Below are positions 53,917-63,774 of a stretch of 64,000 nt of DNA, piece after piece. Numbering within the stretch: position 1 is the first letter of the stretch; every line of letters begins with the position of its first letter. Under the pieces are notes generated by a model. That model had not been told where the DNA came from and did not search any database. It saw only the letters and a program-made list of their open reading frames with translations. Source of the DNA: Solirubrobacteraceae bacterium (GTDB lineage Bacteria; Actinomycetota; Thermoleophilia; Solirubrobacterales; Solirubrobacteraceae); NCBI GenBank assembly GCA_016462625.1, contig JAEMSV010000003.1, positions 62,001 through 126,000 on the forward strand, in the 5' to 3' direction. Position numbers and translations under genes: made by a program.

Positions 53917-56784
53917 ATGTCCGGGCGTGGACTGATCGGACGCGCCGAAGAGCGCTCCCGTCTCGACCTCGCGGTGCGAACCGCGGCGTCCGGGCGCGGA
54001 GCGCTCGTGCTCCTTACCGGCGAGGCCGGGATCGGCAAGACCCGCCTCGTCGAAGAGGTGGCGGAGGAGCACGGCATCCGCTTCGTGCGCGGTGCCGCCA
54101 CCCCCGCGTGCTCGCCGTACGGGCCGCTGGTCGCCGCGATGCGCGGCTACCTGCGCGCGGTCCCCGAAGGGCTGGAGCGCTGCGGCCCGCTCCGGCAGCA
54201 GCTCGCGGTGCTGCTGCCCGAGCTGGGCCCGGCCGGTCCCGTGGACGATCCGGCGACGCTCGTCGAGGCGATCCGCTGCGGCCTCGCCACCATGGCTGCC
54301 GACGAGCCGGTCGCCGTCCTGCTCGACGACCTGCAGTGGTCCGACGAGGCCACGCTCGAGCTGCTCACCACCCTCGCGCTGCCCGTCCGCGAGCTCCCGC
54401 TGCTCGTCGTCGCGGCCTACCGCTCCGACGAGCTGCCCCGGTCGCACCCGCTGCGCCGGATGCGCCACGACCTGCGGCGCGATCGCGCGCTCGACGAGAT
54501 CGCGCTCGAGCCGCTCAGCTCCGAGGAGGTCTCCGAGCTGCTCGCGGAGCTCCTCGGGACGCCGGCATCGCCGCGCCTGGCGGAGCTGCTGTACCACCGC
54601 ACGGGCGGGACGCCGTTCTTCGTGGAGGAGCTCGCGCTCGCGCTGCGGGACGCCGACCGTCTCCTGGCCGGACCGTCGGGGCTGACCCTCGCGCTCGACG
54701 AGGACGTCCCGCTGCCGGCGACCGTCCGCGACGCGGTGCTGGTGCGGACCGCCCCGCTGCCCGAATCGGCGCGGGCCGCTGCGGAGGCCGCGGCGGTGGC
54801 AGGCCATCGGTTCGACATCGGCGTCGTCGCCGGGCTCGGCCTGGCCGACGGGCTCGGCGAGCTCTTCGCCGCCGGCCTCGTCGTCGAGGAACCGGACGGC
54901 TGGGCCGCGTTCCGGCACCCGCTGGCGCGCGACGCGATCTACGAGGACATCCCGTGGCTGCGATGCAGCGGCCTGCACCGGGATCTCGCCGAGCGGCTCG
55001 AGCGCGACGGGGGAGAGCCGGGCGAGATCGCCGCGCACTGGCTCGCCGCACGCGATCCCACGCGCGCGCTGGAGGCGCTGCTGGCGGCGGTCGACCAGCG
55101 TGCAGCCGTCCACGCGTATCGCGATGCCGCGCGGCTCGGCCGTGAGGCGCTGGACCTCTGGCCCGAGGGTGAGCGCGCGGCCGACCGCGTCCGCGCTCTG
55201 GAGGCGCTGGCCAATCACGCCGAGCTCGCGGGTGACCTTCCCGGCGCCGCGCGCGCTCAGCGCGAGGTCGTCGCCGCGCGGCGTGCCGCCGGAGCGGGGC
55301 GCGCGCTCGCCGACGCCGAGCGGCGGATCGCCGGCATCTACGCCCTGCAGGGCGACCGCCCGCGGTCGCTCGCCGCGCACCGGGTCGCCGCGGAGTCCTA
55401 CGCGGCCAACGGCCTGCCGGGCGAGGCCGCGGCTGAGCGCCTGGTGATCGCGCAGTACCTGCAGTCCGCTGGGCGCTTCGGTGAGGCGACGGATGCCGCC
55501 GCGACGGCGCGAGCGGAGGCGGTGCGCGCGGACCGCATCGGTCTGCGGGCCCGGGCGATGGGACTGGAGGGCGTCGCGCGGGTGAAGGGCGGCGCCTACG
55601 AGGAGGGCGTCGCGATCATCCGTGAGGGGTTGTCGCTCGCACTCGGACACGAGCTCACTGCCGAGACGGCCGAGGTCTACCAGCGGCTCGGCACCGCCCG
55701 CGAGATCGCCGGCGACTACACCGGCGCGGCGGACGCGCTCGGGCTCGCCCTCGGCGTGTGCGAGGCCAGCGGCGCGGATGGGATGCAGCAGGTGTGTCTC
55801 TCCTGCATGGCGTACGTCCTGCGCGAGCTGGGGGACTGGGCCGAGGTCGAGACGCTCGGCGCCCGGTTGATCGTCGACGGCGCGCCAGCCGGTGACACGC
55901 TCGTGGCCGACGGGGTGCTCGGCGCGATCCACGCGTTTCGCGGCCGCGCACGCGATGCCCAGCCGCTGCTCACGCGCTGCCTCGAGACCTCGCTGCGACT
56001 CAACGTCGTCTCGATGCTCTGCGACAGCGCCGCGGCACTCGCCTGGCTCGCCGCGCAGGAGGGCGACGATGAGCGCGCCGAGGAGTACTGCCGTCTCCTG
56101 CTCGATCGCTGGGAGCACAGCGAGGACCGGCACTACGCGATCTGGGGCCTGCGCTGGGCGTGCGGCTGGCTGGCGGGGCGCGGACGGCTCGACCTGGCGC
56201 GTGCGTGCGCGAACGGACTGGCGTCGATCGCGGCGTCCACCGCCCATCCCGATGCGCTGGCCGCCCTCGCGTGCGCGCTCGGCGAGACGGCACTGGCCGA
56301 CGGCGATGCGGACACCGCCGCGACGCAGCTGCTGCGCGCCGTGGAGCTGCACCAGGCGCTGGACATCCCGTTCGAACGCGCGAGCATTCAGTACCGAACG
56401 GGCATCGCGCTTGTCGCGGCGGGGCGCACGGAGGAGGCGATCGAGCACTTCTCCGAGGCGCATCGTGGTGCGCGGGTCCTGGAGGCGGCGCCGCTCGCCG
56501 CGCACGCCGCCGAGCAGATCACCGCGCTGGGCGCGTCGCTCGAGGAGCGTCTCGGGGCCCGGGCGGCAGACGTCCACGCCAGGGCCGGGCTGTCCAAGCG
56601 CGAGCACGAGGTCCTCGTGCTCGTCGCCGAAGGGCTGACGAATCGCGAGATCGCCGCGCGCCTGGTCCTCAGCACGCGGACGGTGGACGCGCACGTGCGC
56701 AGCATCCTGACGAAACTGCGCTGCCGCTCGCGGACCGAGGCGGCCGGCCGGGCCGCCGAGCTGGGCCTGCTCGCCGCCGTGTGA
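53917..56784 (+). CDS. Large ATP-binding LuxR-family (LAL) regulator
   Basis: A 955-residue regulator of the LAL/MalT-like type. An N-terminal AAA domain has the Walker [14 protein letters not shown] (about 33-45), a Walker B-like [14 protein letters not shown], and conserved arginines. A long helical TPR-like middle (about 380-870) follows. The LuxR helix-turn-helix (about 885-950) includes [20 protein letters not shown] and [13 protein letters not shown]. The ligand and targets are unknown. A strong terminator hairpin includes its stop codon. Confidence 0.93.
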   Translation: MSGRGLIGRAEERSRLDLAVRTAASGRGALVLLTGEAGIGKTRLVEEVAEEHGIRFVRGAATPACSPYGPLVAAMRGYLRAVPEGLERCGPLRQQLAVLLPELGPAGPVDDPATLVEAIRCGLATMAADEPVAVLLDDLQWSDEATLELLTTLALPVRELPLLVVAAYRSDELPRSHPLRRMRHDLRRDRALDEIALEPLSSEEVSELLAELLGTPASPRLAELLYHRTGGTPFFVEELALALRDADRLLAGPSGLTLALDEDVPLPATVRDAVLVRTAPLPESARAAAEAAAVAGHRFDIGVVAGLGLADGLGELFAAGLVVEEPDGWAAFRHPLARDAIYEDIPWLRCSGLHRDLAERLERDGGEPGEIAAHWLAARDPTRALEALLAAVDQRAAVHAYRDAARLGREALDLWPEGERAADRVRALEALANHAELAGDLPGAARAQREVVAARRAAGAGRALADAERRIAGIYALQGDRPRSLAAHRVAAESYAANGLPGEAAAERLVIAQYLQSAGRFGEATDAAATARAEAVRADRIGLRARAMGLEGVARVKGGAYEEGVAIIREGLSLALGHELTAETAEVYQRLGTAREIAGDYTGAADALGLALGVCEASGADGMQQVCLSCMAYVLRELGDWAEVETLGARLIVDGAPAGDTLVADGVLGAIHAFRGRARDAQPLLTRCLETSLRLNVVSMLCDSAAALAWLAAQEGDDERAEEYCRLLLDRWEHSEDRHYAIWGLRWACGWLAGRGRLDLARACANGLASIAASTAHPDALAALACALGETALADGDADTAATQLLRAVELHQALDIPFERASIQYRTGIALVAAGRTEEAIEHFSEAHRGARVLEAAPLAAHAAEQITALGASLEERLGARAADVHARAGLSKREHEVLVLVAEGLTNREIAARLVLSTRTVDAHVRSILTKLRCRSRTEAAGRAAELGLLAAV

Positions 56785-56799
56785 GCGCACACGGCGGCG
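56772..56799. terminator. Strong hairpin spanning the LAL stop codon
   Basis: CGCCGCCGTGTG (56772-56783) and CACACGGCGGCG (56788-56799) pair perfectly over 12 bp with a 4-base AGCG loop. The TGA stop (56782-56784) lies at the top of the stem. It separates two convergent genes and is a likely bidirectional terminator, though no T-tract follows. Confidence 0.7.
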
Positions 56800-56817
56800 G
56801 GGCAGCCTGATGGTCGG

Positions 56818-57429
56818 TCAGATGGTGCGGTCGTACTCGGGACGGGTCGCGAAGCTGAAGCGCGGGCTCGTATCCACCTGGACGTACCAGCCGCCCTTGC
56901 GCTTGGCCTTCGGCACGGGAATGCGACGCGCGTTGACGCGCAGCGTGCCGCACGGGCCGGAGACACGACCGAAGCGGACGTTCTTGACGGTCCGGTTGTT
57001 CTGGCGGAAGTGGCCGTAGACGGTCGAGCCCGCCGGGAAGCCGGCGAACTGCCACGTCACGCGGTCCCGCAGACGCCCGCCCGCGATCGGCAGGTTGCTG
57101 CCGAACTTCACGGCGAAGAAGGTCGCCTGCGTACTGCGCGATGGATCCTGATCGGTCGCGATGAGGCTGAGCGTCTGCGGCACGTAGGTCTCGAGCACCG
57201 GGGTGTGGAAGAAGCCCGCGGTGTCGCCGTTCTCGTCGGGGAAGCCCGACTCCGTGAGGTTGAACGACAGGTTGATCTCCGGGGAGAACCCCGTGCCCGT
57301 GAACTCGAAGCGCTCGTCCTGCTCGTAACACGATCGCCCGTCGAGGGTCAGCGTCGAGGCGGGTGCAGCGGCCGGCGCGAGGAGGGCGACGGCGGCGGCG
57401 ATGGTGGTGGTGAGGCGTGCATTGATCAT
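56818..57429 (-). CDS. Secreted beta-rich protein, unknown
   Basis: A 203-residue exported protein. The signal peptide (MINARLTTTIAAAVALLAPA...) ends near PAST; the mature chain starts with LDGRSCYEQDERFEFTGTGFSP, an Ig/IPT-like strand pattern, and ends in a basic beta-rich tail. Two cysteines (CYEQ and GPCGTL) may form a disulfide. No known function. It converges on the LAL regulator across a terminator and lies 48 bases downstream of the metalloprotease gene on the same strand. Confidence 0.75.
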   Translation of the reverse strand: MINARLTTTIAAAVALLAPAAAPASTLTLDGRSCYEQDERFEFTGTGFSPEINLSFNLTESGFPDENGDTAGFFHTPVLETYVPQTLSLIATDQDPSRSTQATFFAVKFGSNLPIAGGRLRDRVTWQFAGFPAGSTVYGHFRQNNRTVKNVRFGRVSGPCGTLRVNARRIPVPKAKRKGGWYVQVDTSPRFSFATRPEYDRTI

Positions 57430-57477
57430 GCGGCCGAAGCTACGGTCGCTCCGTCCGCGCGCCTACGGCAGTTCTGC

Positions 57478-59499
57478 CTAACGTCGGGGCGTGCTGCGCC
57501 TAACCGAGCGCCCGGCGCCGTCGACTGCGATCGCCGTCACGGTCTTCGCGCGTGGCGCCCTGACCGACAGCGTCACCCGCCGCCGGGGCGCCGGCAGGAC
57601 CCCGCGCTTGCCCACGCGCATCTTCGCGACGCGCACGCGCGTGCCCACGCGGATCTCGAGCCGCCCGACCCCGGTGTCGTCCGTCGCCGTGGCGACGACC
57701 CGCCCACCGCGCCGGCGCAGCCGCAGCGTCGGCGCGCGCCGATCGCCGAGCGTCGCGGCCGCGGCGTCGAGCAGCTCGCGCTCGGTCGTCCCGAACTCCG
57801 TGTTGCCCGTGGGCGGGATCGGCTCGCGGTTCAGCCCGCTGATCGCGCCGCCCACGAAGGTGATCAGGGGAGCCTCCGGCCCGGTGTTCAGCACGTCGAA
57901 CTCGGCGTCCCCGTTCACGCTGATCGCCTGGGGTGCGCCGCTGATCGCGCGGTCGCAGTTCAGGTCGGTGGGCATGCGCCAGGGCACCACGTGATCGCCC
58001 GCTCCGCATCGGAAGGTCCCCCGCGCGAGGTCCAGGCCGGCGGAGGCATCGGGCAGCCCGGCCGTCTCGATCACGGCTCGCTCGTCGATCGCGGTGCTCG
58101 CGCCTCCGGGGGTGATCGAGAAGCCGAGCCAGACCCCGCCCCGCGACTGCGGCACGCCCGTGAGCGAGTAGTTGTAGCTCATGATCGACACGTGGTTCGG
58201 CTTGTAGTTGAGGTCGTCGGCACCGCCGTGGCGCAGGCCGAGCGTGTGGCCGGTCTCGTGCATGAAGGTGATCGTGCGCATCGCGTCGGTCTTCGGCGTC
58301 CCGTTGGCGCTGCGGCTGCTGATGATGAACACGCTTCCCGGGGTCCCGGCGGAGAGACCTCCGGCGCAGCCCGCACCGGGGGCGCCGACGCGATCGGTGA
58401 CGATCGCGTAGCGGAAGAAGGGCCGCCGGGACGGGCGCATCAGGCTCGCCTGCACCCGGGCCCCGTCGCGCCAGTCGTAGGCACCGCACCCGGGCGCGAA
58501 GCTGCCGATGGCGCTCGGGATCTCCGCCGACTCGGTGCTCTGCGATCGGTCGCCCCAGGTCGCGCCGGTCCGCGGGTTCATGATCGAGTTCGGGCCGCCG
58601 TCGACGTGCAGCGTGATCCCGTTGCGACTGTCCGGGTTGGGGATCTCGATGGCCGCGAAGGTGCGGATCATCGTCTCGTTCATCTCCTGGGAGAAGCGCG
58701 TCCCGGGACGGTGGTCGGCCTCGATGAAGAGGTCCTTGTGGTCGACCTTCGCGCCCATCGCCGGCAGGTCGATGAAGTCGCCCGCGATCCGCACCCCGTT
58801 GCGCTCCCAGCCGTCGAGCAGGCCGTCGCCGTCGGTGTCCTTGAGGTCCGGCGCGAGGATGAACTGTGGCGCGTAGCCCTGACAGCTGATGACCGCCGGG
58901 CGGGCTGCGCATGGGCCGGCCGGCCGGCCCTCCTCGGCGCCCGTCGTCGTCACGAGGTTCAGGCCGATGATCGGCGGGTCCCCGGTGATCAGGCTCGTCG
59001 CGTAGCGGCGAACCCCGCCGAGCCGGGTGGACCTGGGGCCGAGGACCTCGTCGCGATCGCGGCTGATCTTCATGGCGTAGCGCAGGCTGCCCGTGCTGCA
59101 GGGCTGCGGCGACTCGTCCAGATGCTTTGCGACAGGGTCGTACGTCATCGCGGGGCGCTGCTGGACGGCGTGCGCGACATCGACGGCCGAGCGGTCGGCC
59201 GGGATGACGAACATGACCTCGCCGCGCGGGGAGGTCACGACGTCGCCCTCGTTCGAGCAGCGGTCGATGCCGGTGTTCGGGCCATCGATGGTGTGCGTCA
59301 GCGGTTCGCGCAGCCGGGCGATCACGGATCCGTCGGCCTGCTCCTCGAGCCGCAACTTGATGAGCGCTCGGCCGGCGATGGCGTAGCTCAGGACCCAGTC
59401 GCCGACAAGCCGCGGCGGCTCGTTCGACTGCGCTCCGGCCGACGCGGTGGGGAGGAGGGCGGTGGCCGCGACAAGCGCGAGCAGGAAGCGGCGGAGCAC
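57478..59499 (-). CDS. Secreted metzincin-type metalloprotease
   Basis: A 673-residue exported protein. Signal peptide 1-23 (ending SAGAQS). A DTDGDGLLDGWE calcium-binding repeat lies near residue 225. The catalytic motif HETGHTLGLRHGG near residue 413 gives three zinc ligands of the HExxHxxGxxH type, and VSIMSYNYS 20 residues later is the Met-turn. The C-terminal region (about 590-673) is a basic Ig-like fold shared by other secreted proteins of this genome. It probably cleaves extracellular protein. It is followed by the small secreted protein at 56818. Confidence 0.87.
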   Translation of the reverse strand: MLRRFLLALVAATALLPTASAGAQSNEPPRLVGDWVLSYAIAGRALIKLRLEEQADGSVIARLREPLTHTIDGPNTGIDRCSNEGDVVTSPRGEVMFVIPADRSAVDVAHAVQQRPAMTYDPVAKHLDESPQPCSTGSLRYAMKISRDRDEVLGPRSTRLGGVRRYATSLITGDPPIIGLNLVTTTGAEEGRPAGPCAARPAVISCQGYAPQFILAPDLKDTDGDGLLDGWERNGVRIAGDFIDLPAMGAKVDHKDLFIEADHRPGTRFSQEMNETMIRTFAAIEIPNPDSRNGITLHVDGGPNSIMNPRTGATWGDRSQSTESAEIPSAIGSFAPGCGAYDWRDGARVQASLMRPSRRPFFRYAIVTDRVGAPGAGCAGGLSAGTPGSVFIISSRSANGTPKTDAMRTITFMHETGHTLGLRHGGADDLNYKPNHVSIMSYNYSLTGVPQSRGGVWLGFSITPGGASTAIDERAVIETAGLPDASAGLDLARGTFRCGAGDHVVPWRMPTDLNCDRAISGAPQAISVNGDAEFDVLNTGPEAPLITFVGGAISGLNREPIPPTGNTEFGTTERELLDAAAATLGDRRAPTLRLRRRGGRVVATATDDTGVGRLEIRVGTRVRVAKMRVGKRGVLPAPRRRVTLSVRAPRAKTVTAIAVDGAGRSVRRSTPRR

Positions 59500-59514
59500 G
59501 CCGCCAGCGTACGC

Positions 59515-60096
59515 CTACTTCCGGAGCACCATACGCACGAGCGTTGCGCGCGCGAGCTTCCGGATCGCATCCGCATCGTCGAGCGGGAACCGCGACGCCG
59601 GCTGCACGAGGAACGAGTGCGAGATCCGCGTCAGCAGCTCGGCGCAGATCTCCGGCGACGCCGTCAGCTCGCGCCCGCTCTCCTGCACGCGCGTCAGCTC
59701 GGCGCGCATGTACTCCTGGCCGAACGCGAGGATCGGCGCGGAGTCGACCGTCAGCAGCGGCAGCGTCGTCTCCGGATCGGTCTCGATGAGCGCGCGCAGC
59801 AGCTCGTGCTCCGGAGCGACCTCGACGAAGAAGACGACCGTCTCGACGAGCCGCTCCACCGGGTCTTCGAGCGAGGCCACGCGCTCCTGGAGCTGCGCAA
59901 GAAACCGGGTGACCTCGCGCACCATGATCGCGTTGAGCAGCTCGGCCTTGCTCGGGAACCGGCGGAACAGCGTCGCCTTGGAGACCCCCGACGCGCGGAC
60001 GACATCTGCCATCGAGGTCCGGCGCACGCCGTAGCGGTTGACGAGCTCATAGGTCGCGTCGAGGACGCGTTCGGCGTAGGGGTCGGTCGTGCTCAC
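59515..60096 (-). CDS. TetR-family regulator
   Basis: A 193-residue TetR repressor with a helix-turn-helix at about 10-55 (VLDATYELVNRYGVRRTSM, then SGVSKATLFRRFPSKAEL) and a helical ligand domain. The GTG start at 60096 overlaps the stop of the NTF2-like gene (GTGA), so both are one unit. Its likely operator is the nested inverted repeat at 60870-60904 in front of that gene, which also faces tag. Confidence 0.9.
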   Translation of the reverse strand: MSTTDPYAERVLDATYELVNRYGVRRTSMADVVRASGVSKATLFRRFPSKAELLNAIMVREVTRFLAQLQERVASLEDPVERLVETVVFFVEVAPEHELLRALIETDPETTLPLLTVDSAPILAFGQEYMRAELTRVQESGRELTASPEICAELLTRISHSFLVQPASRFPLDDADAIRKLARATLVRMVLRK

Positions 60097-60845
60097 GCCG
60101 CGCCGAGCCCGACCTTCCGCCGCACGTCCTGCACCGCGGCCGGGATCTTCGAGGCCCCCATCAGCAGCTTGAACTGCCAGCTGTCGTCGGCGGGCAGCAC
60201 GCCGCCGCGCTGGGTCGCGTCGAGGAAGTCGTAGAGCGTCTCGCCCTCCTGCATCAGGCCGTCCGCGTTGAAGTGGTACCGGTCGATCGCCGGGCACTGC
60301 ACGAAGCGGCCGTTGCCCTGGATCGCCGGCGCGCTCTTGTCATACGGGTACATGCGCAGCGGGCCGTCCCAGTGGCCGCTGCCGATGTAGCGGATGACCG
60401 TCCGGACCTCGCCGTCCGGAGTGACGTCGAGGAAGACCTGATCGGGCAGCGGGTCGTAGCGCCAGTCCGGGATCGCGTCGAAGAAGGCGAAGTTGTAGGT
60501 GACGAAGTCGTCGATGCCGACGATCGTGCGGCCGAAGGTCGTCACGTCGGTGTACCGCAGGTCGGCGGCGTAGAGCTCCTCGTTCACGGACATGTCCCGT
60601 ACCAGGAAGCTCCACCAGTACTTCTTCGACCAGTCCATCAGCCACTGGAAGTCCATCTTGAAGCTCTTCTCGTAGAGCTCGAGCTTGCGCGCGAACATGT
60701 CGAACCACGCCTTCGTCTGCGCCTGGAGCTCCTCCTCCTGGAGCACCCGGATCGGCACGCCGCGGTTGGAGTTCAGGAACTCCGGCGGCCGCCGGCTCAG
60801 GCGCGGCTTCGACAGCGCCTCTTCGAACAGCTGCTCGTCGTACAT
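60093..60845 (-). CDS. Conserved protein, possibly NTF2/SnoaL-like
   Basis: A 250-residue soluble protein with an N-terminal helical segment, then a region (about 75-200) with FFDAIPDWRYDPLPDQVFLDV and TVIRYIGSGHWDGPL that fits a SnoaL/NTF2-like cone fold; this call is tentative. Members act as small-molecule binding or isomerase domains, but the activity cannot be named. I start at ATG 60845 (MYDEQLF), preceded by AGAGG at good spacing; an in-frame start at 60896 lies inside the operator. It shares four bases with the TetR gene. Confidence 0.72.
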   Translation of the reverse strand: MYDEQLFEEALSKPRLSRRPPEFLNSNRGVPIRVLQEEELQAQTKAWFDMFARKLELYEKSFKMDFQWLMDWSKKYWWSFLVRDMSVNEELYAADLRYTDVTTFGRTIVGIDDFVTYNFAFFDAIPDWRYDPLPDQVFLDVTPDGEVRTVIRYIGSGHWDGPLRMYPYDKSAPAIQGNGRFVQCPAIDRYHFNADGLMQEGETLYDFLDATQRGGVLPADDSWQFKLLMGASKIPAAVQDVRRKVGLGAA

Positions 60846-60869
60846 CGACACCTCTTCTCGGGATACCGA

Positions 60870-60904
60870 GAGACCGTACCAGTCACTTGGTCTCACGGTA
60901 CGGT
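60870..60904. promoter_or_regulatory. Nested inverted repeats in divergent promoter
   Basis: GAGACC (60870-60875) pairs with GGTCTC (60889-60894), and ACCGTAC (60873-60879) with GTACGGT (60898-60904); all arms are perfect. The block fills most of the 65-bp gap between the NTF2-like gene and tag, so one regulator could control both directions. The adjacent TetR is the natural candidate. Confidence 0.5.
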
Positions 60905-60910
60905 GGGAGC

Positions 60911-61447
60911 ATGAAGCGCTGCTCCTGGGCCGAAGGCGATCCCCTCATGCAGGCCTACCACGACGAAGAGTGGGGCGTCCCCGAGCGGGACTCGCGCGCC
61001 CTGTGGGAGAAGCTCGTGCTCGACGGCTTCCAGGCCGGCCTGGCGTGGATCACGATCCTCCGCAAGCGCGATGCCTTCCGCGAGGCGTTCGACGGCTTCG
61101 ACCCGGTGAAGGTCGCCGCGTACGGCGACGACGACGTCGAGCGCCTGCTCGGCAACGCGGGCATCGTCCGTTCGCCCGCCAAGATCCACGCGGCAATCCG
61201 CAGCGCGCAGCTCTACCTGGAGATGGACGACTTCAGCGGGTACTGCTGGTCCTTCACCGACGGGCAGGTGCTCGTCGGCGATGGCAGGACGCTCCCGGCG
61301 AAGACGGACCTGTCGGCCGTCGTGTCGAAGGACCTCAAGCAGCGTGGGTTCAAGTTCGTCGGCCCCACGATCGTCTACGCGTGGATGCAGGCCGTCGGCA
61401 TCGTCAACGACCACGCGCACGACTGCTTCCGCCGCGACGAGGTCTGA
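60911..61447 (+). CDS. tag: DNA-3-methyladenine glycosylase I
   Basis: A 178-residue base-excision-repair enzyme that removes 3-methyladenine. The zinc-binding residues Cys4 (MKRCSW), His17 (YHDEEWGVP), His168 and Cys172 (HAHDC) match the E. coli Tag pattern. LWEKLVLDGFQAGLAWITIL holds the substrate pocket and helix-hairpin-helix. GGGAG precedes ATG 60911. It diverges from the NTF2-like/TetR pair and converges on the beta-propeller gene with a seven-base gap. Confidence 0.95.
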   Translation: MKRCSWAEGDPLMQAYHDEEWGVPERDSRALWEKLVLDGFQAGLAWITILRKRDAFREAFDGFDPVKVAAYGDDDVERLLGNAGIVRSPAKIHAAIRSAQLYLEMDDFSGYCWSFTDGQVLVGDGRTLPAKTDLSAVVSKDLKQRGFKFVGPTIVYAWMQAVGIVNDHAHDCFRRDEV

Positions 61448-61454
61448 CGGGCTG

Positions 61455-62894
61455 TCACGTGGTCGCCCTGCGGAAGACCGCGATCCCGGAGTTGTCGTCA
61501 CCGCCGACGCCGGTGTAGACGAACCGGCCATCTCGCGAGACGGCGATGGACCACGCCTGCTTGATCGCGCGCGCGGCGCCGCACCCGGCTGTCTGCGGCG
61601 TGCCCTTGCCCGTCCGGCTGTATGAGGCGCAGCCGGCTCTGCCCTTCAGCTGCGTGATGGCTCCCGTCTGAGGGTTGCGGGCATAGGTCGTGATGGCACT
61701 CGACGAGAACGCGCCGGCATAGACCGTGCGGCCGTCCGGAGACACCGCCACCCCACGGGCGCCGAAGAGCCCGATCGCCTTGCCGCAGCCCGTCGCTGCG
61801 CCCTGGGCGACGCACCCCGCGGCGCCGGGCCGCTGGCTCAGCGCGCCTGTCTGCGGGTCCCGGCTCAGGACGGCGATGGCGCGGCTGAAGCGGGAGACCC
61901 CGTAGACCTGGCGCTCGTCGTCTGACAGCGTGAGGTTGTAGACGCCGCGGAGCGCCCGCCCGCCGGTGCAGCCGGCCGTGGGCTGCACGGCGACGCAGCC
62001 GCCGGCACCGGCGAGCTGGGTCAGGACGCCGGTTGCCGGGTCGCGTGCGAACGCGGTGACGGCGTTGCCCTTGAACGCGGCGGCGTAGGCGAACCGCCCG
62101 TTGCGCGTCAGCGTGAGGTCGGTCCCGCCGGCCAACTCTGTCGCCAGCGTGCATCCCGGCTTCTTGGCGTCGGCGACGCAGTTGCCCGCAAAGCCGGTCA
62201 GCGCGCTGGTCGTCGCGTCGCGTGCGAACCCCGTGATGGTCCGGCCGTCCGACGTCACGGTGTAGACGAACCGGCTGTCCGGGCTGACGGCGATGCCGCG
62301 CGGGTACACCAGGCCGTCCACGAGCCGACAGCCCGACGCGGCGGGGGTCGGTCCGCCCCGCTTCGTGCCGCCCGTTGTGTTGCGGAGGCACCCGTCCGGG
62401 CCGGACGGCTGCGTCAGCACGCCGGTAGAGGGATCGCGGCGGAATACCGCGATCGCGTTGCCGATCCCGCCCGTCACGTACACGCTGCGACCGTCGGGCG
62501 ACACGACGATCGAGAACGCCCAGACGAGGCCGCGGGCCGTCGCGCATCCCGCTCTCGGCCAGGTGACGTCGGTCGTGCAGCCTGCCTTGCCCTTCAGCTG
62601 CGTGAGGACGCCGGTCTTCGGGTCGCGCCGGAACGCGACGATCCCCCACGTGTCGTTCGACGACGCGTAGGCGAACCGCCCGTCGGGGCTCAGCGTCACG
62701 TGCTGCGTCGAGCCCATGCCTCGTGCAGGGGCGCAGGCCGACGCCTTCAGGAGGTTCATCTGCGCAGGACCGAGCAGGCACCCGGACGCGCCCGGCAGCT
62801 GCGTGAGCGCACCCGCGGGCACCGCGGGCGCCGCGGACGCGGCGGACGGGGCGAGGAGTCCGGCGAGCAGGACAAGGGTGAGGAGACGGAGCAT
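61455..62894 (-). CDS. Secreted beta-propeller (lactonase-like) protein
   Basis: A 479-residue exported protein. Signal peptide 1-21 (ending SAAPAV). About seven blades repeat the pattern VSPDGRxVYxxG, then AxxxFxRDPxTGxLTQLxGxxGC, each with a conserved Cys pair (Cys in GAxGC and in the next loop). This is the YVTN/lactonase-like propeller expanded in some soil actinobacteria. Catalytic residues are not evident; it may bind ligands or be structural. Regular repeat spacing of about 50 residues is visible by eye. Confidence 0.83.
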   Translation of the reverse strand: MLRLLTLVLLAGLLAPSAASAAPAVPAGALTQLPGASGCLLGPAQMNLLKASACAPARGMGSTQHVTLSPDGRFAYASSNDTWGIVAFRRDPKTGVLTQLKGKAGCTTDVTWPRAGCATARGLVWAFSIVVSPDGRSVYVTGGIGNAIAVFRRDPSTGVLTQPSGPDGCLRNTTGGTKRGGPTPAASGCRLVDGLVYPRGIAVSPDSRFVYTVTSDGRTITGFARDATTSALTGFAGNCVADAKKPGCTLATELAGGTDLTLTRNGRFAYAAAFKGNAVTAFARDPATGVLTQLAGAGGCVAVQPTAGCTGGRALRGVYNLTLSDDERQVYGVSRFSRAIAVLSRDPQTGALSQRPGAAGCVAQGAATGCGKAIGLFGARGVAVSPDGRTVYAGAFSSSAITTYARNPQTGAITQLKGRAGCASYSRTGKGTPQTAGCGAARAIKQAWSIAVSRDGRFVYTGVGGDDNSGIAVFRRATT

Positions 62895-62973
62895 GATTGA
62901 TCAACGCGCGCTGCGTCTCCGAGTTGCGATTGGCGTTCGCGGCGGATCCAGGAGCGTGCTTACACTTCGGCCC

Positions 62974-63774
62974 ATGTCCGCCGCCTTCACGCCGTCGCAC
63001 CGTGGGGGCAATGGCTCCCCGCTCGTCCTGGTCCACGGCTTCACGGACACCTGGCGCTGCTGGGAGCTGATCCTCCCCGCGCTCGAGGAGCGCCACGACG
63101 TCCTCGCGATCACCTTGCCCGGCCACGCGGGTGGACCGCCGATCGAGGGGGAGATCACCGAGATCGCGCTGGTCGACCAGGTCGAGCGGATGCTCGACGA
63201 CGCGGGGATCGAGACGGCGCACATCGTCGGCAACTCGCTCGGCGGCTACGTCACCTTGCAGCTGGCCGCGCGGGGCCGCGCGAAGTCCGTCGTCGCCCTT
63301 GCGCCCGCGGGCGGGTGGGCGGTCGGCGACGACTCCTACAAGGACACGCTCGGGCACTTCACGACGATGCTCCCGCTGCTGCAGGCCGCGGCGCCGCACG
63401 CCGACGCGATCGTCTCGACCGACGAGGGCCGCCGCCAGGCGACGCAGCTCATCGCGACCAACTACGCGCACATCCCGCCCGAGCTGATCGCGCATCAGAT
63501 CCGCGGGGCTGCGGCGTGCACGGTCGTCGGCCCCCTCATCGACTACGCGCTGCGCGAGGGCTGGAGCCTCGACGCCGAGCAGATCACCTGCCCGGTCCGG
63601 GTGGTGTGGGGGACCGAGGACCAGCTGCTGCGCTGGCCGACCGCCGCCGTCCGGTTCCGCGACGACTGGCTGCCGACCGCCGACTGGGTCGTCCTCGACG
63701 GGATCGGCCATTGCCCCCAGCTCGACGTCCCGCTCGAGACCACGCAGCTCATCCTCGGGCACGCGGACGACTGA
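62974..63774 (+). CDS. Alpha/beta-fold hydrolase
   Basis: A 266-residue cytoplasmic hydrolase. The oxyanion motif VHGFTDTW, nucleophile elbow GNSLGG (Ser near 91), a late Asp in VVWGTEDQLL and the catalytic His in DGIGHCPQLD complete the triad. ATG 62974 is preceded by TACACT (62961-62966), a -10-like sequence, so the message may be leaderless; no ribosome-binding site is visible. The next gene overlaps its stop (TGATG). Substrate unknown. Confidence 0.9.
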   Translation: MSAAFTPSHRGGNGSPLVLVHGFTDTWRCWELILPALEERHDVLAITLPGHAGGPPIEGEITEIALVDQVERMLDDAGIETAHIVGNSLGGYVTLQLAARGRAKSVVALAPAGGWAVGDDSYKDTLGHFTTMLPLLQAAAPHADAIVSTDEGRRQATQLIATNYAHIPPELIAHQIRGAAACTVVGPLIDYALREGWSLDAEQITCPVRVVWGTEDQLLRWPTAAVRFRDDWLPTADWVVLDGIGHCPQLDVPLETTQLILGHADD

